From JBBRBB01 sp963830175 (GTDB taxonomy: Bacteria; Bacteroidota; Bacteroidia; Chitinophagales; Chitinophagaceae), in NCBI GenBank assembly GCA_963830175.1, contig CAWHKV010000007.1, positions 248,001 through 312,000 of the forward strand: a stretch of DNA of 64,000 bases. Direction: 5' to 3'. A program made the position numbers and the translations under genes. Of the stretch, positions 27,000 through 36,256 are shown piece by piece. The notes under the pieces are model-generated. The model worked only from the letters and a program-made list of their open reading frames with translations, made no database searches and was not told the origin of the DNA. The first letter of the stretch is position 1; each line of letters begins with the position of its first letter.

Positions 27000-27902
27000 T
27001 TATACCAGGTAAGTAGCACCTTCCAATGCAAGTTGTGTATTAGAAAAAACAGACTTTGCTTCTTCTGCAAACATGTTCAGCTTTTCGTACTTGCTACTAA
27101 AATGACCAATCAATAACTTTTTCGCACTTGCCATTTTTGCCAATTGCGCGGCTTGCATAGAAGTTGAATGGTAGTGGCGAATGGCTTTCTCCTGCTGATC
27201 ATTGAGGTAGGTAGCCTCGTGGTATAATAAATTTACCTGGGCAACTATGTTAGCCAGGCTTTCGGTAAATCTTGTATCTGCACAATAGGCATATTTTCTA
27301 AGTGGCGGTGTAGCAGTTGTAATCATACCATTTTTTATTATTTCGCCAGTTGGGGAAACGTAATCTAATCCATCTTTCAAACTTTCAAATTTTTCATAAG
27401 GCACCTTAAAATATTTAGCTTTCTCCAACACTATTTTTCTTGGTTTTTTATTTTCTGAAATAATAAATCCATAACATTCTATACGATGAAAAACTTTAAA
27501 GCAGGTAATTGAAAATTTTTCCTGTAAGGCAATTAAGCCCTCTTCTTTTAATGGATGGAATATTAATGGAAATGGCAGTTCACTTTCAGAGGCTTCTAAA
27601 ATCATATCAATAATTCCCTTAAGTGCTTCGGGGGCAAATACGTGAAGTGTATCTTTTCTACCTAACAATGCCATACTTGTAATTAATCCTGGCAAGCCAA
27701 AATAATGGTCTCCATGTAAATGAGAAATTAGTATGTGGGTAATTCTGCTTTGGCGAATTTTATATTTGTTCATTTGTAATTGTGTGCCCTCTCCGCAATC
27801 AATTAGTATAAATGCATCATTAACGGTAACTAGTTGGGAAGTGGGATGCCTGTTATGCGCCGGAACGGCAGAATTATTGCCTAGAATGGTTACGCCAAAC
27901 AT
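27000..27902 (-). CDS. rnz: Ribonuclease Z
   Basis: RNase Z cuts the 3' trailer of tRNA precursors. The 300-residue protein is a metallo-beta-lactamase-fold enzyme with the zinc motif SHLHGDHYFGLPGL, the IDCGEGTQLQ strand, the YCADTRF segment with the bridging aspartate, and a late GHFSSKY histidine motif. Length is typical of the short bacterial form. It matters here because many Bacteroidota tRNA genes, such as the Leu gene at 29482, lack an encoded CCA. Confidence 0.94.
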   Translation of the reverse strand: MFGVTILGNNSAVPAHNRHPTSQLVTVNDAFILIDCGEGTQLQMNKYKIRQSRITHILISHLHGDHYFGLPGLITSMALLGRKDTLHVFAPEALKGIIDMILEASESELPFPLIFHPLKEEGLIALQEKFSITCFKVFHRIECYGFIISENKKPRKIVLEKAKYFKVPYEKFESLKDGLDYVSPTGEIIKNGMITTATPPLRKYAYCADTRFTESLANIVAQVNLLYHEATYLNDQQEKAIRHYHSTSMQAAQLAKMASAKKLLIGHFSSKYEKLNMFAEEAKSVFSNTQLALEGATYLV

Positions 27903-28019
27903 TAAACTATAGCTTTAAATTATAATGCATAGTACATAATTTATACCACTAATTATTTTACATATTTTGTAATTATGGCGGCATGATATCATAACCTTAA
28001 TTTTGAAAAAAATATTTAA

Positions 28020-29051
28020 TTGAACCTGCCTTCTGTTGCTGTTGTTATTTTAAACTATAATGGGAAAAAATTTTTACAGCAATTTCTTCCGTCTGTTTTG
28101 GCAACCACATATCCGAACGGAAAAATAATAGTGGCTGATAACGCATCAACAGATAACAGTATTGAATTTATTCAAAAGCATTTTATAAATATTGAAGTAA
28201 TAAAACTCCCTAAGAATTATGGTTACGCAGGAGGATACAATGAAGCATTAAAATTTGTTAATGCTGATTATTTCGTGCTATTGAATTCGGATGTGGAGGT
28301 AGAAAAAAATTGGATAGAGCCTGTTATACAAGAGATGGAAAACGATTCCCTGGTCGCAGCCTGTCAACCAAAAATCAGATCCTTTCATAATAAAAAAATG
28401 TTTGAGTATGCAGGTGCTGCCGGCGGATGGCTAGATAACCTGGGCTACCCCTTTGCGCGGGGTCGTGTATTTGATACCTGCGAGGAAGACAAAGGACAAT
28501 ATGATGATACGAAAGAAATTTTTTGGGCTAGCGGTGCAGCCATGTTTATACGTGCATCAAGCTTTAGAGAAGCAGGCGGTTTCGACGCCTCTTTTTTTGC
28601 ACACATGGAAGAAATAGATCTGTGCTGGAGACTGCAATTATCAGGTTATAAAATTTTGTATTGCGGTAGATCTATAGTGTATCATGTGGGTGGTGGAACG
28701 CTGCCAAAAAATAATTACAGAAAAGTATTTCTGAATTTTAGGAATAACCTGTTAATGATGATGAAGAATTTACCTTATCATGAAAAATGGTATAAAATTT
28801 TTGCCAGGATATTGCTTGACTGGTTATTCGCTTTTAAAAGCCTTTTGTCAGGAAAATTTAATGACTTTAAAGCAGTCTTACATGCACATGCCGAGGTTAT
28901 TAAATGGAAGCAGAAAAACCTCAATAAAAATTCATTCACAAATAAAAAATTTACAAGCTTAACAGGTGTTACCAGTAAATTGATTATCTGGCAATACTTT
29001 TTAAAGAACAAAAAACGATTTTCACAAATTGTTGATGAGAACGCTGCGTGA
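28020..29051 (+). CDS. Family 2 glycosyltransferase
   Basis: This 343-residue GT-A enzyme starts at a TTG codon, since the family-typical SVAVVILNYNG begins just four residues later and no ATG lies between. It has the nucleotide-binding ADNASTDNS, the DXD-like LNSDVEVE, and the acceptor-side ASGAAMFIRAS and HMEEIDLCWR motifs. These resemble rhamnosyl- or N-acetylglucosaminyl-transferases of the WcaA/WbbL type. The last 120 residues contain amphipathic helices that could bind the membrane. It is probably a cell-surface glycan enzyme. Donor and acceptor unknown. Confidence 0.87.
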   Translation: MNLPSVAVVILNYNGKKFLQQFLPSVLATTYPNGKIIVADNASTDNSIEFIQKHFINIEVIKLPKNYGYAGGYNEALKFVNADYFVLLNSDVEVEKNWIEPVIQEMENDSLVAACQPKIRSFHNKKMFEYAGAAGGWLDNLGYPFARGRVFDTCEEDKGQYDDTKEIFWASGAAMFIRASSFREAGGFDASFFAHMEEIDLCWRLQLSGYKILYCGRSIVYHVGGGTLPKNNYRKVFLNFRNNLLMMMKNLPYHEKWYKIFARILLDWLFAFKSLLSGKFNDFKAVLHAHAEVIKWKQKNLNKNSFTNKKFTSLTGVTSKLIIWQYFLKNKKRFSQIVDENAA

Positions 29052-29066
29052 TTGATGGTTACCCCT

Positions 29067-29074
29067 TATTTTTG
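29067..29074 (+). promoter_or_regulatory. -7 promoter box before the small membrane protein
   Basis: TATTTTTG matches TAnnTTTG, 20 bp before the ATG at 29094, suggesting an independent promoter at the end of the glycosyltransferase gene. Confidence 0.45.
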
Positions 29075-29093
29075 TACGGTAATCATTTTAAAT

Positions 29094-29297
29094 ATGACAC
29101 ACGACGTTGAAAATTACCGCGAAAAAGAATTTGGATATAATTGGGTTAACTCTTCGCGCTTTTTATTTTACTTGCAGGTGTTGATTTTTATGGCATTAGT
29201 TTTAGGCGGGTGTTATAATTTATATACACACCGTTACAAGGGAAAACCACAAGTTGAGGTTGCGCCAAACACAACTTTCACCCCACAATACAAATAA
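29094..29297 (+). CDS. Small single-pass membrane protein
   Basis: This 67-residue protein has no family I recognise. It starts MTHDVENYREKEFGYNWVN, has one membrane helix (about 22-40, FLFYLQVLIFMALVLGGC), and ends in a basic-to-neutral tail. The longest frame begins 14 codons upstream, but those codons overlap a promoter-like box, so the Met at 29094 is preferred. It lies 42 bp after the glycosyltransferase and before two tRNA genes. Confidence 0.6.
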   Translation: MTHDVENYREKEFGYNWVNSSRFLFYLQVLIFMALVLGGCYNLYTHRYKGKPQVEVAPNTTFTPQYK

Positions 29298-29368
29298 AAC
29301 AAGCGAATAATTTTTGTGGTAAGGTTCAGATTGCTAATTTCGCAGTCCTTAAAGTTCTTACAACACAG

Positions 29369-29444
<76 letters not shown>

Positions 29445-29481
29445 AGTCAACGACTGGTAAAGCCGGTCGTTTTTGTTTACC

Positions 29482-29567
29482 GCCCTGGTGGTGGAACTGG
29501 TAGACACGCAGGACTTAAAATCCTGTTCGCCGCAACGCGAGTGCGGGTTCAATTCCCGCCTGGGGCA
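29482..29567 (+). tRNA. tRNA-Leu (UAA)
   Basis: The acceptor GCCCTGG pairs with CTGGGGC with two wobble pairs. The anticodon stem CAGGA/TCCTG frames the loop CTTAAAA with UAA at 29516-29518. A long variable arm (TTCGCCGCAACGCGA) and the T-loop GTTCAATTC identify a class II Leu tRNA. The end is A-C-A, so CCA is not fully encoded and must be added after RNase Z or similar processing. Confidence 0.96.
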
Positions 29568-29570
29568 CAT

Positions 29571-29600
29571 AAAAAAAGCGACTTTTAGGGTCGCTTTTTT
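29571..29600. terminator. Terminator after the tRNA genes
   Basis: AAAAAAAGCGAC and GTCGCTTTTTT form a hairpin around a short loop, with A and T runs on either side, serving both the tRNA transcript and the convergent T9SS gene. Confidence 0.88.
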
Positions 29601-29620
29601 AATTTTAATTTAAACCGGTT

Positions 29621-31249
29621 TTATTGTCCGATAAAAGTCTTTTGCTGGGTCACGAAAATGCCTTTTAAACTTAGCGTTACAACATACATTCCATTTTGAA
29701 ATTGCTTGTTATCTATCACTATCGGCTGGTTAGGTTTAAGTGAACGGGAAGCTACAACATTACCATTTAGGTTTACTAATTTAACATCATAGGTATTATT
29801 GCTTTCAACGGGTAATGTATAATTTATTATTACAGACTTATTTGCTGTATAGGCAGTTAAATTTCCATTTAGCTCATTTTTTATAACGCCGGGAGGCATA
29901 ACAGTAGCGCATTTTAATTCTTCAGAAGTAATTTTTGGTGAACTTATTGCAACCGAAGTGTTTATTAATGATTCATTCGCTACGGTATAAGTTGCATTAG
30001 ATACCGACAAAAAATCTGGTGACACCCTGGTGTTTGTTACACTTGCAGGTGTACAGGCTCCCGTTACATTTCCCGAGGTGTTTGTGTGTACTACAAAAAT
30101 ATCTGCCAGTGTATTGCTGGGGCTTGCCGTGCTCACAAAGCAATACCCTGTAGATGTAAGTTTCAGGTCTTCTACATCAGCATCATTATAGCTGTTGAAC
30201 TGGTTATAAAAATCGTCAAATTCCTTGGAAAATATTATTGTACCAGAAGAATTAAGTTTCATAAGAAATGGAAGATTTGGTGAAGACCCTGGGTAATTTG
30301 CACCTGCTATTATTATATTATCTGCGCCATCAGTAACTACAGACCTGCCGGTTAAATCGTTAGTGGCAGTATTGGTATATTTATTACCCCATGTAATAGC
30401 TCCTGTAGAGGTTACTTTAAATGTAAGATTATCATCACTACCCCCATCATCCCCGGTAACTACATAGCCACCGGAAGTAAATTCGGAAATGCCAAATCCA
30501 CCTGAGTATGGTGTACCAAAAAAATCATAGCTCTTACCAAAAGTTACACTACCTGTTGGTGAAAATTTAAATATCACCGGGTTACTGGTACCACCTCCAG
30601 AAATATATCCTGTTACCACGCATCCCGTGTCTTTTGTTGCCTGCATGTCCCGAAAAACATAACTATAGCCATTCGTGGGGTGTGTAATTCTTTTTTGCCA
30701 TTGAATAATACCGGCCGAATTTGTTTTAATTACCACTTCACCTAAGCCACTGAAATGGGTTGCAAGTATATAAAAAGCCGGAAGTGCAGCAGAACTGCTG
30801 TACGAAGGCTTTACCCGCAAAGGATAATTTGATGAATAGGTGGCATTAGAAAGTTTTCTGCCCCAGGTTACTGTGCCTGAGTTTGTAAGCCTTACAAGGT
30901 ATATGGATGAACTTGCATTTATAATGGCAATATAACCATCTGCAGTTCCTGTAGTGCTTTTCACCGCCTCAGCATATTGCACAAAAGAAGTTGGCTGGTT
31001 CGGAACATTGAGTTGGCGCAACCAGTCTACACTCCCATTTTTAGCAAGATGAATTATGGCGGGGTAATCTTTTCCATAAAAAGTATTGCGGTAATTGCCC
31101 CCAATAAGAAAAGTCCCATCTACCTGCTGGGTAACTGAATTACCAAATTCTCTTGGTGCCGACTTACCAATCCTGTTTTGAAATTGTTGTGCCTGTAAAG
31201 CAAAAGAAATGGTGATGCATGAGAAACATGCCAGTGTAAACTTTCGCAT
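29621..31249 (-). CDS. Secreted repeat protein with T9SS type A sorting domain
   Basis: This 542-residue protein has a signal peptide (ending ALQAQ). A repeated beta-propeller-like region follows (about 30-400) in which units of the form GxIxWxKxY recur (GSVDWLRQL, GTVTWGRKL, GIIQWQKRI, GAITWGNKY, GTIIFSKEF). The last 80 residues are the sorting domain (YDVKLVNLNGNVVASRS, then NGMYVVTLSLKGIFVTQQK). It is predicted to be secreted and surface-attached by the type IX system. Such propellers usually bind sugars or proteins, but none is named by the sequence. Confidence 0.82.
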   Translation of the reverse strand: MRKFTLACFSCITISFALQAQQFQNRIGKSAPREFGNSVTQQVDGTFLIGGNYRNTFYGKDYPAIIHLAKNGSVDWLRQLNVPNQPTSFVQYAEAVKSTTGTADGYIAIINASSSIYLVRLTNSGTVTWGRKLSNATYSSNYPLRVKPSYSSSAALPAFYILATHFSGLGEVVIKTNSAGIIQWQKRITHPTNGYSYVFRDMQATKDTGCVVTGYISGGGTSNPVIFKFSPTGSVTFGKSYDFFGTPYSGGFGISEFTSGGYVVTGDDGGSDDNLTFKVTSTGAITWGNKYTNTATNDLTGRSVVTDGADNIIIAGANYPGSSPNLPFLMKLNSSGTIIFSKEFDDFYNQFNSYNDADVEDLKLTSTGYCFVSTASPSNTLADIFVVHTNTSGNVTGACTPASVTNTRVSPDFLSVSNATYTVANESLINTSVAISSPKITSEELKCATVMPPGVIKNELNGNLTAYTANKSVIINYTLPVESNNTYDVKLVNLNGNVVASRSLKPNQPIVIDNKQFQNGMYVVTLSLKGIFVTQQKTFIGQ

Positions 31250-31498
31250 GGCTGGATAGATTTAAAGGTTAAAAATAGATTCGTACAAAGGAAAAAACAT
31301 ACTGACAATCAACCGGAAAAACTTCCTTTAACTTAAATTGAATTCCTATCTTGTAGATAAAATTTAAAGCACTCGTTATTTTAATTTCGAAGTATATTAA
31401 AGGTAAAATATATTGTTTAAAATAATAAGTTTAACGGCGGGTGTTTATAAAAAAAAGTCTTCGTTATTCGGATGTAATACCTTCTTATAAATAAGAAT

Positions 31499-33880
31499 CT
31501 AATTATTAATATTTAAAAGATTCATACCATCTCTTAATTTATAAGTGTTACCCGCCCACACCAATTTACCGGTGGTGGCTTGCGGTAAAACGATTTGAAT
31601 GTTCCATTTTCCTTTATTTAATTGGTAATCTACTTTTATTATTCCTTCGGGATGTGGCACCTCCCCACTAATATTTGTAATAGAACCCAGGTGCGGTTCA
31701 ATTTTTACTGATGTAAAACCTGGCGCATCACTATCAACTCCAAGCACTGTTCTGAAAAATTCAATATTAGGGCTACTGCCCCATGCGTGGCAATCAGACC
31801 GTGTATATTCTACATTAGAATCTTCTGTCCATGTAGTTAATCCCCACGCAATATTTTTTCGCCATATATCCAGCCATTTAATGTAGAAATTACCTAAACC
31901 TGCTTCTACTAAAGCCTGGTGTAAATAGTATTTAAAATAAATAGTGCATTCAGTTAAAGTGGTATCAGACAAAAGTGTTTTTCCAAATTCAAATTTTTCT
32001 GCATCACTAACCAAGCCGGTTAATAATGCCAGTGCATTGGCATGCTGGGAAAAATGATCTTTTTCTTTTGTATCAGCATACAGTTTTTTTGCGTCATCCC
32101 AATATTTTGTATGTATGGTTTGTTGTAACTGCGTGGCTTTTTCTTTATACAATTTAGCATAATCTCCCATACCTAAAGAATCTTCTAATTGTGCCGCCCA
32201 TTGATAGGCCCACAGTAATTGAAGGTCAAGAATGGCAGAGCTTCCATCCGAGCCTTTTGGAGGTGCACCAACCCACCAATCTTTTCCATTTGCCCAGTCC
32301 ACAAAAACCCAGTAAGGTGTGTTTTTTAACGACCCGTCTACTTGTTGATATCCGGCAAAAAAATCAAGTATACCTCTTACGCCATTCAATTTATTTTTTA
32401 TAAAATCAGGATCGTTCCTATACATCCAGAAATCGTACAGCATGCCAATATACCATAATGAAAAGGTAGAAATAACCTGTGTGCTGTGAGATGGATAGCG
32501 GCTTAATGTAAGTCCATCAGGCAGTCTTGAGTGATCAATTAAATCCAATGCATTACGGGCAAGCCTGTCATCACCACTATAAAAATAAGAAACCATTGCC
32601 TGCACACGCGTGTCGCCAATGTATTGCAATTGCTCGTAGTATGGACAGTCTGTATAGGTATCTACGGCATTTAAGCGGGCAGTGCGCCAACCGATATCCA
32701 GTATATCATTTATCTCTTTGTCTTTTGTTGCGAAGTGTGCAGATTGCTTAAAAGGATATCCTGTAAATGTGCCATAGATATCATCTATTACCAGGGGTTC
32801 ATTACCTGTTGATATTTTTAATTGCAAATACCTGAATGTTCTGAAATTAAGCGTAGTAAAAGTTTGGGCGTTGCTTCCGTCAGAAACAATACTGTCTAAC
32901 CGCCCATAAAACAATTTGCCTTCCACATCATTCCGGTTGCCTTTTTTTCTGCCATACTGGTTAAATTCATCATACATTGACTCTGCATATCCAAGTGAAA
33001 CCCCCGCATTCTTCCCTTTGCTAAATTGCATCGTTACATAAGCGTTTGTTAGATAGGTTTGATCGAGCAACAGGGTTGCAGAAGTATTGGCCGGCACAGT
33101 AAATGAAGATTGTATTGCAGGAAATGCTGATGGCGGTTTTATTCCTGTAGCTTTTCTCACAACAGGAATCCGCTGGTACTTCATTTCCATGGCCGGTAAC
33201 GGGCTTGGTACCAGCATCCAGCCAAAACCATCAGACATGCCTTTTAAATTTCCAGAAAGAACCTGTGCGGCATATGACCAATGGCTGTCATCAAATTCTA
33301 CAGCTGACCAGCCTTTAATTGCATAATGCATATCAATTAATTCACCTGTGCTGGCGGCAAAAATTCCAGGAAGGGGATGGTGTGATGAATCACGAAAATA
33401 TTTCCACGATTTGTTGGTATTGATAATTTCTTCAACCGAACTATTGCCCTGAATTATAAATGCGGTTCTGAATGTAAACTGCGCCTCAGGCCTATATTCA
33501 GCTTCATTATATACCAATGCAGCCAAAGTGTTTTTGCCGGTTTTTAAAAAGGGTGCCAGATCAATAGTTTCGTAATTCCAGTAATAAAGATCGCCTCTTG
33601 CTGGGCCTACCGATACAAGAGAATCGTTTACAAACAGCTTGTACCTGTTATCTGCAGAAATATGTATGGTAAAAGAATCTGGCTTTTTATCTAGATCAAT
33701 ACTTTTTCGAAAATAGTAAACCCCGTAATCCCTGCCATTATCATTCTGGCCAGCTATCCATTGTGCATTCCAGTTTTTTTGTGAGGGCTGAACCACAGAG
33801 AATTGGGCCAGAATTAAATTGGGTAGCGAAAAAATAAGAAATGCCGGGAAAATAAATTTTATCAAACGTTCAAATTGCAT
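31499..33880 (-). CDS. Secreted alpha-L-rhamnosidase-like glycoside hydrolase (GH78)
   Basis: This 793-residue protein carries a signal peptide (MQFERLIKFIFPAFLIF to LAQ), an N-terminal beta-sandwich (WNAQWIAGQNDNG, YYFRKSI, LFVNDSLVS) and an (alpha/alpha)6 barrel. DCPYYEQLQYIGDTRVQAM is the GH78 hallmark with the catalytic-region acidic residues, and a C-terminal beta domain includes SDCHAWGSSP. GH78 enzymes remove alpha-L-rhamnose from glycans and plant glycosides. The frame starts 11 codons further upstream, but the Met at 33880 gives the better signal peptide. It is divergent from a secreted Gfo/Idh/MocA gene at 34099. Confidence 0.85.
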   Translation of the reverse strand: MQFERLIKFIFPAFLIFSLPNLILAQFSVVQPSQKNWNAQWIAGQNDNGRDYGVYYFRKSIDLDKKPDSFTIHISADNRYKLFVNDSLVSVGPARGDLYYWNYETIDLAPFLKTGKNTLAALVYNEAEYRPEAQFTFRTAFIIQGNSSVEEIINTNKSWKYFRDSSHHPLPGIFAASTGELIDMHYAIKGWSAVEFDDSHWSYAAQVLSGNLKGMSDGFGWMLVPSPLPAMEMKYQRIPVVRKATGIKPPSAFPAIQSSFTVPANTSATLLLDQTYLTNAYVTMQFSKGKNAGVSLGYAESMYDEFNQYGRKKGNRNDVEGKLFYGRLDSIVSDGSNAQTFTTLNFRTFRYLQLKISTGNEPLVIDDIYGTFTGYPFKQSAHFATKDKEINDILDIGWRTARLNAVDTYTDCPYYEQLQYIGDTRVQAMVSYFYSGDDRLARNALDLIDHSRLPDGLTLSRYPSHSTQVISTFSLWYIGMLYDFWMYRNDPDFIKNKLNGVRGILDFFAGYQQVDGSLKNTPYWVFVDWANGKDWWVGAPPKGSDGSSAILDLQLLWAYQWAAQLEDSLGMGDYAKLYKEKATQLQQTIHTKYWDDAKKLYADTKEKDHFSQHANALALLTGLVSDAEKFEFGKTLLSDTTLTECTIYFKYYLHQALVEAGLGNFYIKWLDIWRKNIAWGLTTWTEDSNVEYTRSDCHAWGSSPNIEFFRTVLGVDSDAPGFTSVKIEPHLGSITNISGEVPHPEGIIKVDYQLNKGKWNIQIVLPQATTGKLVWAGNTYKLRDGMNLLNINN

Positions 33881-34098
33881 ATACTTTCTTTTTGTTATCA
33901 GGTAATAAGTCACCCTTAAATTTATTAACCCTACAAAAGCATTAAAATTGTTAAGGGTAAAAGGCTATTATGTCCAATACTTATACAATTAAATGGTGGT
34001 TTTTTTTATAGTAAATTTCATTCAGATTTTAAATGAACAATATTTAGCAAAAACATTTTTTTCGCTTACTTTAGTTTTTATAAAAAACAACAATTGCC

Positions 34099-35490
34099 AT
34101 GTCATCTAACAGAAGAAATTTTATTAAAAAATTCGGAGGATCCGCTTTGCTTTTGTCTGCGGGTTCCCTTCGCAGTCTTGCCGCAAAGCAAAAAGCAGAG
34201 GAGATTATTTTGCAAAGGGAAAAACGCATTTATCCAAGTGATAAAATAAGAATAGCGGGAATTGGAATGGGTATTATGGGATTTAATGATGTTAATACCG
34301 CCCGAAAAGTTCCGGGTGTAGAAATGGTTGCAGCATGCGACCTGTACGATGGCAGACTACAACGCTGCCGCGAGGTTTATGGAAAAGATCTTTTCATCAC
34401 CAAAAATTACAAAGAAATTTTAGAGAGAAAAGATATAGATGCTGTGATCATTGCCACAAGCGATAACTGGCACAGCAAAATAGCCACAGAAGCAATGCTT
34501 GCAGGAAAAGCGGTTTATTGCGAAAAACCAATGGTTAAAGAAATAAGTGAAGGGCATGGTGTTGTAAAAACGCAAAAAGATACCAACGCTATTATGCAGG
34601 TTGGCAGCCAACGGGTAAGCAGCCTGGCATTTGCTAAGGCTAAAGAATTGTATAAAGCCGGAGAAATAGGCATGATAAACTCCGTTCATGCTTCGTTTGA
34701 CAGACAAAGCGCATTAGGTGCATGGCAGTACACTATTCCGCCCGATGCTTCTCCGAAAACAGTAGATTGGGAAACATTTCAGGCGCCCTCAAAATCGAAA
34801 CATCCTTATTCTGATGACCGTTTTTTCAGGTGGAGAAATTACCGGGAATACGGTACAGGAGTAGCAGGCGACTTGTTTGTGCATTTACTTAGCGGCATCC
34901 ATTTTATTACTGATTCTAAAGGTCCATCGAAAATTTACGCGATCGGGGATACTACTTATTGGAAAGATGGACGTAATGTGCCAGATGTTATGACGGCGGT
35001 GATGGAATACCCGGCTTCGCCGGAACACCCTTCTTTCCAGGTTTCACTCCAGGTTAATTTTATTAGCGGTGAAGGCGATAAAGGTGTTACAAAATTAACG
35101 GGCAGTGAAGGTGTTATAGATTTTGACTGGGGTGGATTTACTATTCGGAGAAGCAAAATGCCAAAAGCCCCTGGTTTTGGCGGGTGGGATAGTTACTTTA
35201 CTTACCCCGAAGCCATGCAAAAACAGATTGCTGAAGAGTACCATAAAAAATATTCAAAAGAAGATGAGCAGGCGCCAAAACTTTCCGATATAACGTATAA
35301 AGAACCTGAGGGATATGATGAACACCTGGATCATTTTACCAACTTTTTCGATTCAATTAGAAACGGAAGACCGGTTGTAGAGGATGCAGCATTTGGCTTC
35401 AGGGCTGCGGCACCATGCCTTGCCTGTAATGATAGTTATTTTCAGAACAAAGTAATTAACTGGGATCCCGTAAACATGAAGATCGTATAG
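34099..35490 (+). CDS. Secreted Gfo/Idh/MocA family oxidoreductase, second copy
   Basis: This 463-residue protein has a signal of twin-arginine type (SSNRRNFIKKFGGSALLLS), then the Rossmann GIGMGIMGFNDV and the family CEKPMVKE motif. The segment GTGVAGDLFVHLLSGIHFIT contains the catalytic-side aspartate and histidine. Compared with the 12911 gene it has a longer insertion around EEYHKKYSKEDEQAPK. Its divergent neighbour is the GH78-type hydrolase, so a joint role in sugar breakdown is likely (inference). Confidence 0.88.
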   Translation: MSSNRRNFIKKFGGSALLLSAGSLRSLAAKQKAEEIILQREKRIYPSDKIRIAGIGMGIMGFNDVNTARKVPGVEMVAACDLYDGRLQRCREVYGKDLFITKNYKEILERKDIDAVIIATSDNWHSKIATEAMLAGKAVYCEKPMVKEISEGHGVVKTQKDTNAIMQVGSQRVSSLAFAKAKELYKAGEIGMINSVHASFDRQSALGAWQYTIPPDASPKTVDWETFQAPSKSKHPYSDDRFFRWRNYREYGTGVAGDLFVHLLSGIHFITDSKGPSKIYAIGDTTYWKDGRNVPDVMTAVMEYPASPEHPSFQVSLQVNFISGEGDKGVTKLTGSEGVIDFDWGGFTIRRSKMPKAPGFGGWDSYFTYPEAMQKQIAEEYHKKYSKEDEQAPKLSDITYKEPEGYDEHLDHFTNFFDSIRNGRPVVEDAAFGFRAAAPCLACNDSYFQNKVINWDPVNMKIV

Positions 35491-36180
35491 TTACAGTATG
35501 CCTTCATCTGCAAAGCTGTAATAGCCTTCATCACTTACAATAATATGATCGAGCACTTTTATGTCAAGGTGCTGCGATGCCTGCTTTATTTTTTCGGTAA
35601 GCTGTTCATCCTGGCGGCTGGGTTTTAAACTGCCGCTGGGGTGATTATGGCAAAGTATAATGCTTACTGCATCATGTTCCAACGCGGTTTTCAGAATTTT
35701 TCGGGGGTCAGCGACCGTGCCTGTTATACCACCTTCGCTTATTACTTTATAATGCATAACCTGGTTACGTTGATTTAAAAATATTACTGCAAAAACTTCA
35801 TGTTTTTTATCCTGCAACCTTGCCCGCAGGTAAGCGGCAAGATCACTACTGCGGGTAATAATATCTACCTTATTTTCTGCACCTGCCCGCCTTCTTCCCA
35901 ACTCCAGGGCTGCTGCAATTATCATTGCTTTTGCAGGACCAATGCCTTTAACCTTAAGTTTTATTATTTCCTGCACCGAAAGTTTTCCGAGCTTATTTAA
36001 ATTCTGACCTGTATTATTTAATAGGGCTTTAGAAACATCTACAGCACTCAATTCTTTGGCACCGTTATTTATAAGAATGGCTATTAATTCTGCATTGCTT
36101 AATGCATCGATCCCTTTTAACAGCATCTTCTCCCTCGGGCGATCATCTTCCGCCCAATTTTTAATGGAGTTCGTAGCCAT
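35491..36180 (-). CDS. radC: RadC/JAB1-MPN domain protein
   Basis: This 229-residue RadC-family protein has a helix-hairpin-helix-like N-terminal part (DALSNAELIAILINNG, VKGIGPAKAMIIAAALELGRR) and a C-terminal JAMM metalloprotease-like domain with CHNHPSGSLKPSRQD, the zinc-binding pattern. Despite the name, a role in DNA repair is not established; the domain resembles deubiquitinase-type hydrolases. No mobile element is next to it. It converges on the preceding oxidoreductase with no gap between stops. Confidence 0.93.
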   Translation of the reverse strand: MATNSIKNWAEDDRPREKMLLKGIDALSNAELIAILINNGAKELSAVDVSKALLNNTGQNLNKLGKLSVQEIIKLKVKGIGPAKAMIIAAALELGRRRAGAENKVDIITRSSDLAAYLRARLQDKKHEVFAVIFLNQRNQVMHYKVISEGGITGTVADPRKILKTALEHDAVSIILCHNHPSGSLKPSRQDEQLTEKIKQASQHLDIKVLDHIIVSDEGYYSFADEGIL

Positions 36181-36256
36181 ACTTAAAATTTATCAATAAC
36201 CAAATTACAATTTCATTTCGTAATTTTTATCTTCGCCGCATAACAACGGATTAATT

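Noticed and set aside
26948..27070. N-terminal extension of folC
   Set aside because: The family sequence starts at the Met at 26947 and the extension overlaps rnz.
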